Assembly: GCF_001939045.1 (NCBI RefSeq)
Contig: NZ_MKIM01000028.1
Coordinates: 771,132-835,131, forward strand
DNA length: 64,000 nucleotides
Reading direction: 5' to 3'
From: Rhizobium oryziradicis
GTDB taxonomy: Bacteria; Pseudomonadota; Alphaproteobacteria; Rhizobiales; Rhizobiaceae
The notes beneath the pieces are model-generated. The model was not told the DNA's origin. It was given only the letters and a program-made list of their open reading frames with translations, and ran no database searches. The translations under genes were made by a program, and so were the position numbers. Positions 42,741-50,906 of this stretch are shown one piece after another (within the stretch, counting starts at the first letter, position 1; the number at the start of each line of letters is the position of its first letter).

Positions 42741-43121
42741 TTACGCTTGGCGCGCCTTGCGATTGGCATAACGTTTGTCACGCTCGGCCTTCCGTGCCGC
42801 TTCGTCATCCAGGACGCGCGCAATACGGTTCTTGTCGGCCAGTTCACGAGCCAGATTTTCAGCATTCGCTTCAGCTTCCAGAGCAGCTTCGCGCTCCACG
42901 GCTTCAGCTTCAAGGCGAATTTTCTCATCAATCTTCGCCTGTTTGCGTTCTGCTTGCCGGGCGTCGCGCGCTTCGGCAATTGCAACCCGCTCAGCACGCT
43001 TTGCTTCGCGGGCTGGATCAACAGCAGAATGGACTGCCCGAAAAGCAGCTAACTGAGCAGCTTTTGCATCGGTCGCAGTGACGCGTCTGTCGTGAAGTTC
43101 ATTATTTTTGACGTTTTTCAA
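42741..43121 (-). CDS. DUF6481 family protein, charged helical
   Basis: 126 residues, very rich in Ala, Arg, Glu and Lys, predicted one long helix. Start LHDRRVTATDAKAAQLAAFRA and DPAREAKRAER match DUF6481, a family of unknown function frequently next to cold-shock genes. The start is TTG at 43121, with GGAATAGAGAT before it; no in-frame ATG exists upstream before a stop. cspA lies 378 bases upstream on the same strand, separated by a terminator and a repeat, so the usual linkage is loosened here. Confidence 0.8.
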   Translation of the reverse strand: MKNVKNNELHDRRVTATDAKAAQLAAFRAVHSAVDPAREAKRAERVAIAEARDARQAERKQAKIDEKIRLEAEAVEREAALEAEANAENLARELADKNRIARVLDDEAARKAERDKRYANRKARQA

Positions 43122-43246
43122 ATCTCTATTCCAGTTGAAATGTCATTCCGAATAAATTTCCGGGATCTGACATATTTTGAAAGTGGCGAGCCGATAGACA
43201 AATTTTTGTCTCGCAACTCTTGGCAAGGCACACTGCACTTAACCTG

Positions 43247-43351
43247 AAGCATCGGACCGAAAAGCGGGAAGCGGTTTTCGAATAAATCCGATGCGAAAAC
43301 ATAAACTTGGAGCATCGCGCTCAAAATCGGAATTGGTCCGATGTTTTAGAG
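43247..43351. repeat. intergenic repeat family 1, copy B
   Basis: GCATCGG, CGAAAA...TTTTCG, CCGATGC, then AAAACATAAACTTGGAGCATCGCGC and a closing CCGATGTTTTA. The element is followed directly by a family 2-like hairpin, giving a mosaic. Confidence 0.7.
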
Positions 43352-43405
43352 CGCGTGCGCCATGTGTGGCGCGCCACAGAACACCTGAACGCGCAGTCGC
43401 ACATA

Positions 43406-43435
43406 TAAAAAAAGGCCAGGCTAGTCGCCTGACCT
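43406..43435 (-). terminator. intrinsic terminator of the cold-shock gene
   Basis: On the reverse strand AGG-T-CAGGC, loop GACTA, GCCTG-G-CCT followed by seven T. Confidence 0.8.
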
Positions 43436-43499
43436 CAGATTGGTTTCATGCCTTCAACAATGCCAGTACATCCGTGGTCAAAGGAAAGCCGAGACCGAA

Positions 43500-43709
43500 T
43501 TAAGCAGCCTGAAGGTTGCAAGCCGACATCTTGCCGGACTTGTTGTCACGCTCGAGATCGTAGGAAACCTTCTGGCCTTCAACGATTTCGCGCATGCCAG
43601 CGCGCTCTACAGCAGAAATATGCACGAATGCATCTTCGCCGCCGTTGTCAGGCTGAATGAAGCCGAAGCCTTTTGTGGAATTAAACCATTTAACTGTGCC
43701 AGTGGTCAT
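43500..43709 (-). CDS. cspA: cold-shock domain protein (CspA family)
   Basis: 69 residues. KWFNSTKGFGFIQPD holds RNP1 and FVHISAVERAG holds RNP2, the RNA-binding surface of cold-shock proteins, which melt RNA structure. The start MTTGTVKWF follows AAAGGG; an upstream in-frame start gives an unneeded 11 residues. There is a leader of up to 170 bases before the next gene, allowing RNA-based control, but no cold box was identified. Name given by family; several paralogues are usual. Confidence 0.93.
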   Translation of the reverse strand: MTTGTVKWFNSTKGFGFIQPDNGGEDAFVHISAVERAGMREIVEGQKVSYDLERDNKSGKMSACNLQAA

Positions 43710-43991
43710 GATGAACCCTTTCATAGCAATATAAGTGCCCACAACGCGGATGCGCTGCGGATCAAGGTAACGATTGTTTTAAAGGGAGGGTTCGTTAAGG
43801 GCGCGGTGCTAATCGCGCAACAACCAAAGCTCAGCAAGAAAATATCGATGTGCTATCAATAGAGCCTGTGCGCAGATATGTCAACTTTTAATTTTCCTCA
43901 AAAGAGAAATACGATTTTCAGTTGTTTCACGCAGCAATATCGCCCCATCGTCGGCATTGAATCATCGGGATGGTCAACCTATTTCCTAACA

Positions 43992-44396
43992 ATGACCCCA
44001 GCACCGATACCCACCTATCATTACCCTATATCGATCTCACCCGGTGACATCGACCACATGGGCCATGTCAACAATGCCGTATACCTTCAGTGGGTACAGG
44101 AAGCCGTTGTGAGCTATTGGGAGCACGGATCCACGCTGGAGGCACGAGAGCAAATGCTCTGGGTCGCGCTGAAGCATGAAATATCCTACCGAATGCCGGT
44201 TTTTCTCAATGACCACGTTGAGGCACAGGTGACGGCCACAGGCACACACGGTTCAAGGGCATCCTTTACCACCCTGTTCAAGCGCGGCGATGATCTTGCA
44301 ACAGAGGTTCGAAGCTCGTGGTGCTGTGTCGATGTCACCACACGACGGCCGCGTCGCATCTCGCCCGATATCGCCAATATATTTTTGCCTCAATAG
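43992..44396 (+). CDS. acyl-CoA thioesterase, 4HBT (YbgC/FadM) family
   Basis: 134 residues, single hot-dog domain. ISPGDIDHMGHVNNAVYLQWVQEA near residue 13-36 contains the Asp and HVNN pattern of 4-hydroxybenzoyl-CoA thioesterase-like enzymes. Hydrolyses acyl-CoA or similar thioesters; substrate unknown. The internal ATG at 43992 was chosen over 43878 because the extra 38 residues have no family match; ribosome-binding support is weak for both. Confidence 0.85.
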   Translation: MTPAPIPTYHYPISISPGDIDHMGHVNNAVYLQWVQEAVVSYWEHGSTLEAREQMLWVALKHEISYRMPVFLNDHVEAQVTATGTHGSRASFTTLFKRGDDLATEVRSSWCCVDVTTRRPRRISPDIANIFLPQ

Positions 44397-44442
44397 AGCC
44401 TCCGGGCCGTTGCAGGCACCCCGCCGCCCTGAAATTAAGACG

Positions 44443-44470
44443 AAAAAACCCGCCTCTAAGGCGGGTTTTT
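44443..44470. terminator. bidirectional terminator (thioesterase / pyrG)
   Basis: AAAAAACCCGCC, loop TCTAA, GGCGGGTTTTT between convergent genes, with A and T tracts on either side. Confidence 0.88.
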
Positions 44471-44495
44471 GATTCTTCCTATAAGCCTGACGGAC

Positions 44496-46124
44496 TTAAA
44501 CCAGCCTGCTCTGCTCAAGGGCCGCTTCCACAAAGCTCTTGAACAAAGGATGTGGATCAAGCGGACGAGACTTCAGTTCTGGATGATATTGCACACCCAC
44601 AAACCACGGATGATCCGGATATTCCACCGTTTCCGGCAAAAGACCATCTGGAGACATGCCCGCAAAAACCAGGCCACAATTTTCCAGCCGTTCCTTGTAG
44701 TCCACGTTCACTTCATAGCGATGGCGGTGACGCTCTGAAATCTCGGTAGAGCCATAGATGTCGGCAATACGAGAATTTTTCTTCAACGCCGCCTTATAGG
44801 CACCAAGACGCATGGTTCCGCCAAGATCGCCCGCGCTTGAGCGCTTTTCAAGCGCATTGCCCTTCATCCATTCGGTCATCAAGCCAACGACAGGCTCCGA
44901 GGTCTGACCAAACTCGGTCGAGGATGCCTCTTCAATGCCCGCCAGATGACGCGCCGCTTCCACCACAGCCATCTGCATACCAAAGCAAATGCCGAAGTAA
45001 GGAACCTTGCGCTCACGCGCAAATTGGGCTGCCAGAATCTTGCCTTCCGAGCCGCGCTCGCCAAAGCCGCCGGGCACCAGAATGCCGTGAACCTTCTCCA
45101 GATAAGGAGCCGGATCTTCCTTTTCAAAGACCTCGGATTCGATCCACTCAAGCTTGACCTTCACATGGTTGGCAATGCCGCCATGGTGAAGCGCTTCGAT
45201 CAGCGATTTATAGGCATCTTTGAGGCCGGTGTATTTGCCAACGATGGCAATGGTAACCTCGCCCTCAGGTGTGTGAATGCGGTTGGATACTTCTTCCCAC
45301 GCATCAAGACGGGGCTTCGGTGCTGGCTCAATGCCAAAGGCGGCCAACACTTCGCTGTCCAGACCTTCCTTGTGGTAGGCCATGGGCACGTCATAGATAT
45401 TGGCAACATCCAGCGCCTGAATGACCGCAGACGGACGCACGTTGCAAAACAGCGACAGCTTGCGACGCTCTGGCTCAGGAATTTCCCGATCCGCACGCAC
45501 CAGCAGAATATCAGGATGAATACCAAGAGCCTGCAATTCCTTTACAGAATGCTGCGTTGGCTTGGTTTTCAACTCGCCTGCTGCCGGAATGTAAGGCATC
45601 AAGGTCAAATGCACATAGATTGCAGTGCCGCGCGGCAGCTCATTGCCGAGTTGGCGAATGGCTTCCACAAAAGGCATGGCTTCAATATCGCCGACCGTGC
45701 CGCCGATTTCGCAGATCACGAAATCATAGTCACTATTGCCTTCAACCACGAAATCTTTGATTTCGTTGGTCACATGCGGAATCACCTGAACGGTTGCGCC
45801 GAGATAGTCTCCGCGCCGTTCCTTATCGATGATATTCTTGTAAATGCGACCTGTGGTGATGTTATCGGTCTTGGTAGCCGATCGACCTGTGAAACGCTCG
45901 TAGTGTCCAAGGTCAAGGTCTGTTTCTGCGCCGTCGTCGGTCACAAAAACTTCGCCGTGTTGAGTCGGGCTCATGGTGCCCGGGTCAACGTTGAGATAGG
46001 GGTCCAGTTTGCGCAGTCGCACGCGGTAACCACGTGCCTGTAACAAAGCCCCGAGAGCCGCAGCCGCTATTCCCTTACCAAGAGAGGAAACCACGCCGCC
46101 TGTGATGAAAACATATCGCGCCAT
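44496..46124 (-). CDS. pyrG: CTP synthase
   Basis: 542 residues. N-terminal synthetase domain with RYVFITGGVVSSLGKGI (P-loop), GTMSPTQHGEVFVTDDGAETDLDLGHYERF and EIGGTVGDIE; C-terminal glutamine amidotransferase with nucleophile Cys in YFGICFGMQMAVVE and HPE triad residues in VQYHPEL. Makes CTP from UTP with ammonia from glutamine. Start MARYVF at 46124. It lies in the order tpiA-secG-pyrG found widely in alphaproteobacteria; a terminator separates it from secG. Confidence 0.97.
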   Translation of the reverse strand: MARYVFITGGVVSSLGKGIAAAALGALLQARGYRVRLRKLDPYLNVDPGTMSPTQHGEVFVTDDGAETDLDLGHYERFTGRSATKTDNITTGRIYKNIIDKERRGDYLGATVQVIPHVTNEIKDFVVEGNSDYDFVICEIGGTVGDIEAMPFVEAIRQLGNELPRGTAIYVHLTLMPYIPAAGELKTKPTQHSVKELQALGIHPDILLVRADREIPEPERRKLSLFCNVRPSAVIQALDVANIYDVPMAYHKEGLDSEVLAAFGIEPAPKPRLDAWEEVSNRIHTPEGEVTIAIVGKYTGLKDAYKSLIEALHHGGIANHVKVKLEWIESEVFEKEDPAPYLEKVHGILVPGGFGERGSEGKILAAQFARERKVPYFGICFGMQMAVVEAARHLAGIEEASSTEFGQTSEPVVGLMTEWMKGNALEKRSSAGDLGGTMRLGAYKAALKKNSRIADIYGSTEISERHRHRYEVNVDYKERLENCGLVFAGMSPDGLLPETVEYPDHPWFVGVQYHPELKSRPLDPHPLFKSFVEAALEQSRLV

Positions 46125-46199
46125 GGGATTCACCGGATACCGTTTCAAATTCGATTCCGCCAGCCCTAAAATGCAAAGAGACGACGAAATACACACAAA

Positions 46200-46233
46200 C
46201 AAACAAAAACCGGCGAGCTGAAAAGCTCGCCGG
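46200..46233 (-). terminator. intrinsic terminator of secG
   Basis: CCGGCGAGCT, loop GAAA (TTTC on the transcript), AGCTCGCCGG, followed on the reverse strand by TTTTTGTTTG. Confidence 0.87.
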
Positions 46234-46254
46234 AGCGAAGAAGATTAAAACCGA

Positions 46255-46644
46255 TCAGTTGCCGGTTGGAACGCTGTCTGGCTGCTTGGCTGGAGCGGCA
46301 GGTGCCGCTGTACCGGCAGCAGGAGCTGTCGTGGCAGGCGCTGCACCAGGAAGCTGATCCAGCACATTGCCGCTTGGAGCTTCCTGACCTGCGGGAATCC
46401 GATTGAGGATATCCGTTGGCTTGGCTTCAAACCGCGTCATGATGCCAAGACCAAGCGAGGTGATGAAGAAAAGCGCTGCCAGAATAGCCGTTGTGCGGGT
46501 CAATGCGTTAGCCGCACCGCGCGCCGACATAAAGCCTGAACCACCACCAATGCCGAGACCGCCGCCTTCGGACCGCTGAATCAGCACAACGCCAACAAGA
46601 GCCAGCACGATCATAAGGTGAATGACGATTAATACGGTCTGCAT
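46255..46644 (-). CDS. secG: preprotein translocase subunit SecG
   Basis: 129 residues. Two membrane helices (residues 3-22 and about 50-72) flank the conserved cytoplasmic loop LIQRSEGGGLGIGGGSGFMSARG. A C-terminal tail of about 50 residues rich in Pro and Ala is longer than in enteric SecG but common in rhizobia. It assists SecYE in export. Lies between tpiA and pyrG. Confidence 0.94.
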   Translation of the reverse strand: MQTVLIVIHLMIVLALVGVVLIQRSEGGGLGIGGGSGFMSARGAANALTRTTAILAALFFITSLGLGIMTRFEAKPTDILNRIPAGQEAPSGNVLDQLPGAAPATTAPAAGTAAPAAPAKQPDSVPTGN

Positions 46645-46700
46645 GGGTACGATCCATCCTGCCCAAGTTGGGCCAATTTCGGCGAAGTCAAAACAACGTT

Positions 46701-46728
46701 CGGCGGCTCTCTACAACAGGAGCCGCCG
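46701..46728 (-). terminator. tpiA-secG intercistronic hairpin
   Basis: CGGCGGCTC/GAGCCGCCG, 9-bp perfect stem with a 10-base loop, followed on the reverse strand by T-rich AACGTTGTTTTG. May end or attenuate tpiA transcripts. Confidence 0.6.
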
Positions 46729-46753
46729 CAAAGAAAGCCCTTATCCGATTTTA

Positions 46754-47524
46754 TCAGGCAAGGATTTCGGCATACGCATTGTATATGGCGAGGAAATCGC
46801 TGGCTTTCAAGCTGGCACCACCAATCAGCGCACCATCAACATTTTCCACACTCATCAATTCTTTTGCATTCGATGGCTTCACCGAACCGCCGTAGAGAAT
46901 GCGCATCTTTGCGCCTTCTGCGCCGAATCGGCGTGTCAGTTCGGTGCGCATAAACGCGTGGGCCTCGGCCACATTTTCAGATGTGGGCGTCACACCCGTG
47001 CCAATGGCCCAGACAGGCTCATAGGCAATAACCGTGTTTTCAGCATCCGCACCATCCGGCACGGAGCCAGCCAGCTGACGCTTGAGAATATCAAGTGTTT
47101 GGCCACCCTTGCGCTCATCAGCGGTTTCGCCAATGCAGACAATCGCCGTAAGCTCGGCCGCATGCGCTGCAATCGCCTTGGCGCGCACCAGATGGTCGGT
47201 TTCAGCATGATCAGTGCGGCGCTCTGAATGGCCAACAATGACATGCGTGCCAAAGCAATCGGCAATCATATCGGCCGAAATTTCACCGGTGTGGGCACCC
47301 GCGGCGTTTTGATGGCAATCTTGCGCACCAATCCACAAAGGGCTGTCCTCGCAAAGGGCCGTCGCCACATAAAGCAAGGTTGCAGGTGGGCAGATCAGGC
47401 TTTCGACTTTTTCCGACAAGTCACCCTTCACACCCTCCGATATCGCCTTGATTTGATCCAGGGAATCCCGCGTACCATTCATTTTCCAGTTGCCAGCAAC
47501 CAGTGGGCGCACATTCGGTGTCAT
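46754..47524 (-). CDS. tpiA: triose-phosphate isomerase
   Basis: 256 residues. Catalytic elements: GNWKMNG (Asn, Lys) near residue 9, IVGHSERR (His electrophile) near 95 and AYEPVWAIGTG (base Glu) near 168, then YGGSVKPSN phosphate loop. Interconverts dihydroxyacetone phosphate and glyceraldehyde 3-phosphate. Start MTPNVRP follows GGAG; longer starts upstream are discarded. Confidence 0.96.
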   Translation of the reverse strand: MTPNVRPLVAGNWKMNGTRDSLDQIKAISEGVKGDLSEKVESLICPPATLLYVATALCEDSPLWIGAQDCHQNAAGAHTGEISADMIADCFGTHVIVGHSERRTDHAETDHLVRAKAIAAHAAELTAIVCIGETADERKGGQTLDILKRQLAGSVPDGADAENTVIAYEPVWAIGTGVTPTSENVAEAHAFMRTELTRRFGAEGAKMRILYGGSVKPSNAKELMSVENVDGALIGGASLKASDFLAIYNAYAEILA

Positions 47525-47667
47525 ATCGTCTCCAAACCCCAGAACCATCAATCTTACATTCTGCCATAAAAGAACGTGCGAGCAAAAAAGGCAAGTTGCA
47601 ATGCAATATGCCACTAAATATAGCAAAAATTTAGGTATAAATAATGTAGCAGATCACGGCCTTCGGC

Positions 47668-48546
47668 TCACCGTATCAGCCAGTTCAGCGCAGCGCGCCA
47701 ATCTGTCATGCGCACAGGTGTTCCATGGGAACCCGTCAAAAACAGCGTGAAACGACAAGGGTAGCCCGCCCGATGCAGGCGATCATAGAGGCCAATCTGA
47801 TCTCCCGCCGCATAAACACTGTCTCGGCTGCCATGAGTAAACCAGATCGGCAGCTTCCGCTTGAAGGCAACACTGCCAATAAAGGCGGGATCCGATGCAC
47901 CACCAAGGATAGCCATGCCCGATAATTGTGCAACTGCTTTAGCATTGCGTGTTATGCCCCAGCAAATGAAACTGCCCATGGAGGCGCAGGATAACACCAC
48001 CGGCCGCCCACCCGAACGGGTCGAGGCATAATTGATCAAACCGGCAATCTGGGCCACACCCGCCTGATCAAATGATCGCACGCTGGGCGCATAATAGGTG
48101 CCGCCATTCTCCACCGCCAGATTTTTCAATCGATTGAAATTTCCGCCGAATTTATAATCATCCGCCCCCAGACGGCGATCACCGCCCCGGCCATGGATAA
48201 AAATAACGGTAAATTTCGCACCATCGCTGACACCTGTGCGAGTCACGTCTAGCGTGCCACCCTCGCCCAGATCAAGCGTTTCATCATGCTGCTGATGGCG
48301 CACGCCCAGCGATACATAGGCGGATTTGACTTTGCGCTCGGGAATTTCATCGCGACCATTGATGTCGCGCATTTCCTGGTAATCAATCGTCTGGAAATCA
48401 CCCTTGTCGCGTGTTTCCAAAACAGCCTGTGATGAAAAAAGCTCATCTTTAAAGGGTTTCAGATTGGCAGCCGCAGCCGCCCCCTGAACAAGGCAAAGCC
48501 CAACCAAGAAAGAGGTAAAAGTCAAATGAACTGTGGACATCCGCAT
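47668..48546 (-). CDS. exported alpha/beta hydrolase
   Basis: 292 residues from the chosen ATG. Signal peptide (MSTVHLTFTSFLVGLCLVQGAAAA). FIHGRGGDRR is the oxyanion region; the nucleophile elbow reads CASMG, not the common G-x-S-x-G; THGSRDSVY and TGSHGTP near the C terminus give acid and His. Periplasmic esterase/lipase-like enzyme; substrate unknown. Start uncertain among 48540, 48546 and 48582; AGGAGAT favours 48546. Divergent from parE. Confidence 0.82.
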   Translation of the reverse strand: MRMSTVHLTFTSFLVGLCLVQGAAAAANLKPFKDELFSSQAVLETRDKGDFQTIDYQEMRDINGRDEIPERKVKSAYVSLGVRHQQHDETLDLGEGGTLDVTRTGVSDGAKFTVIFIHGRGGDRRLGADDYKFGGNFNRLKNLAVENGGTYYAPSVRSFDQAGVAQIAGLINYASTRSGGRPVVLSCASMGSFICWGITRNAKAVAQLSGMAILGGASDPAFIGSVAFKRKLPIWFTHGSRDSVYAAGDQIGLYDRLHRAGYPCRFTLFLTGSHGTPVRMTDWRAALNWLIR

Positions 48547-48842
48547 CCAGAATCGATCTCCTGCATATCGCAGCCTTGCCATGACGTTGCGACAAACGCA
48601 AAGATTTCTGTGAACGGAAACCGATCTTTTGACTATCAACAGTGAACTCCTTTTTGAGCGGGAAATTTTATCCGGTTTGAATTGAGGTGTTGCGCTCAGA
48701 AGGCAAGCCGCGTTACAAGGTGAACAAACCAGAAACCAACCTTAAAACCATCAGGGTGGCAACTGGATTTTCATGCGCAAGCGGCCATCCGACGTTATGC
48801 GATAGCGTCACAAGATCACAGAAAAAACGACAGAATAGAGAC

Positions 48843-50897
48843 ATGGACGAGAATAAAGATCTTTTCGCTGCCCTGCCCCTGACGACGCCAGCCGCGCCAG
48901 AGCCTGTGCAAACCGAAAAGACGACAGCCCCCGTAGCCCCCTCCAAACCCGCCTTGAAGGCTTCGGGTGAGGATGACTATGGCGCATCTTCCATTCGTGT
49001 TCTGGAAGGTCTTGAGCCGGTGCGCATGCGGCCGGGCATGTATATTGGTGGCACCGATGAAAAGGCCCTGCACCATCTGTTTGCCGAAGTGCTCGACAAT
49101 TCGATGGACGAAGCGGTGGCAGGACACGCCAATTTCATCGAGGTCTATCTTGATGCAGAAGGGTTTTTGACCGTTTCCGACAATGGACGCGGTATTCCTG
49201 TGGAGCTACATCCCCAAGTGCCGGGCAAATCCACGCTTGAAGTGATCATGACCAAGCTGCACGCGGGCGGCAAATTTGACGGCAAGGCTTATGAAACCTC
49301 CGGCGGTTTGCACGGCGTTGGTGTATCTGTGGTCAATGCACTGTCTGATCTGCTGGAAGTGGAAGTCGCGCGCAATCGCAAGCTCTATCGCCAGCGCTTT
49401 TCCCGTGGTGTGCCGCTTGGGCCTTTGGAAGAGCTGGGAGATGTGCATAACCGCCGTGGTACGCGGGTGCGGTTTCATCCCGATGCGCAGATTTTTGGTG
49501 ATCATGCCAAGTTTGATGCGGGCCGCATTTTCCGCATGGCGCGCTCAAAAGCCTATCTGTTTGGTGGCGTCGAGATCCGCTGGTCTTGCGATCCATCGAT
49601 TCTGCCAGCTGGCGGCGAGATTCCCGAAAAGGCGGTGTTTCACTTCCCCGGCGGTTTGAAGGATTATCTGGCGGCAACGCTTGGCAAGGATTTCACCGTA
49701 ACCCGCGAAATCTTTGCCGGAAAAACGGAAAAATCCGGCGGCCACGGTGCCATGGAATGGGCCATCACCTGGTATGGCGGTGATCCGGTGCTGCACTCCT
49801 ATTGTAACACCATCCCCACCCCTGAAGGCGGCACCCACGAGGCTGGCCTTCGCATTGCCTTGACCAAGGGCCTGAAAAATTATGCCGAATTGACGCAAAA
49901 CAAGCGCGCCCAGCAGATCAGCACCGAAGATGTGATGATCTCTGCCGTTGGCATGCTGTCTGTGTTTATTCGCGAGCCGGAATTTGTCGGCCAAACCAAG
50001 GACAGGCTGGCGACGGTTGAAGCCCAGCGTCTGGTTGAAAATGCGCTGCGCGATCCCTTCGACCATTATCTTGCCGACAATCCCAATGAAGCGGCAAAGC
50101 TGCTGGATTGGGTGATTGAGCGCGCCGAAGAGCGCCTGCGCCGCCGCAAGGAAAAGGAAGTCAACCGCAAGACGGCCGTGCGCAAGCTGCGCCTGCCCGG
50201 CAAACTGGCCGATTGCGCCCAAAACACCGCTGAAGGCGCTGAACTGTTTATCGTCGAAGGTGATTCGGCTGGCGGCTCCGCCAAGCAGGCGCGCAACCGC
50301 TCCAACCAGGCCATTTTGCCACTGCGGGGTAAAATCCTCAACGTGGGCAGCGCCAGCCGTGAAAAGCTGATGGCCAATCAGCAGATTGCCGATCTTATTC
50401 AGGCACTGGGCTGTGGCACGCGTGGCAAATATCGCGAAGAAGATCTGCGTTATGAGCGCATTGTGGTTATGACTGATGCCGACGTCGACGGCGCGCATAT
50501 TGCATCCTTGTTGATCACCTTCTTCTATCAGGAAATGCCGGAACTGATCCGCGGCAACCACCTTTATCTGGCGGTGCCGCCGCTCTACGTCATTCGTCAG
50601 GGTGCAAAAACCGTCTACGCCCGCGACGACGCTCACCGGGCCGAGCTGATGGAAACGGTGTTCAAGGGCAAAAAAGTCGAAATCGGCCGCTTCAAAGGCC
50701 TTGGCGAGATGATGCCAGCCCAATTGAAAGAAACCACCATGGACCCGGCCAAACGCACCCTGCTGCGGGTGGGCATTGACGAGGTGGATTTCGAAGGCAC
50801 GCGCGATGCTGTGGATGCACTCATGGGCACCAAACCGGAGGCACGCTTCCGGTTTATTCAGGATCGGGCAGCTTTTGCGGAGAATCTGGATATTTAA
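48843..50897 (+). CDS. parE: DNA topoisomerase IV subunit B
   Basis: 684 residues of a type II topoisomerase ATPase subunit. GHKL ATP site: EVLDNSMDEA, DNGRGIP, GGLHGVGVSVVNALS; Toprim: IVEGDSAGGSAKQARNR, with QARNR favouring ParE over GyrB (QGRDR), and MTDADVDGAHI metal-binding Asp cluster. N-terminal 50 residues are an extra Pro/Ala-rich segment. With ParC it decatenates daughter chromosomes. The start at 48843 follows AGAATAGAGAC; a longer in-frame start lacks support. Confidence 0.93.
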   Translation: MDENKDLFAALPLTTPAAPEPVQTEKTTAPVAPSKPALKASGEDDYGASSIRVLEGLEPVRMRPGMYIGGTDEKALHHLFAEVLDNSMDEAVAGHANFIEVYLDAEGFLTVSDNGRGIPVELHPQVPGKSTLEVIMTKLHAGGKFDGKAYETSGGLHGVGVSVVNALSDLLEVEVARNRKLYRQRFSRGVPLGPLEELGDVHNRRGTRVRFHPDAQIFGDHAKFDAGRIFRMARSKAYLFGGVEIRWSCDPSILPAGGEIPEKAVFHFPGGLKDYLAATLGKDFTVTREIFAGKTEKSGGHGAMEWAITWYGGDPVLHSYCNTIPTPEGGTHEAGLRIALTKGLKNYAELTQNKRAQQISTEDVMISAVGMLSVFIREPEFVGQTKDRLATVEAQRLVENALRDPFDHYLADNPNEAAKLLDWVIERAEERLRRRKEKEVNRKTAVRKLRLPGKLADCAQNTAEGAELFIVEGDSAGGSAKQARNRSNQAILPLRGKILNVGSASREKLMANQQIADLIQALGCGTRGKYREEDLRYERIVVMTDADVDGAHIASLLITFFYQEMPELIRGNHLYLAVPPLYVIRQGAKTVYARDDAHRAELMETVFKGKKVEIGRFKGLGEMMPAQLKETTMDPAKRTLLRVGIDEVDFEGTRDAVDALMGTKPEARFRFIQDRAAFAENLDI

Positions 50898-50906
50898 GGA
50901 TGACGC

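Larger units (their letters stand above)
43122..43499. other. intergenic between cspA-type and DUF6481 genes
   Basis: 378 bases containing repeat copy B (43247-43351), a fragment resembling the second hairpin of family 2 (GTGCGCCA-TGTG-TGGCGC, near 43357) and the cold-shock gene's terminator. No gene seen. Confidence 0.5.

Noticed and set aside
44946..46043. 365-codon + strand frame opposite pyrG
   Set aside because: Antisense shadow of CTP synthase.
49545..50723. 392-codon reverse frame opposite parE
   Set aside because: Antisense shadow of the conserved Toprim and ATPase regions.
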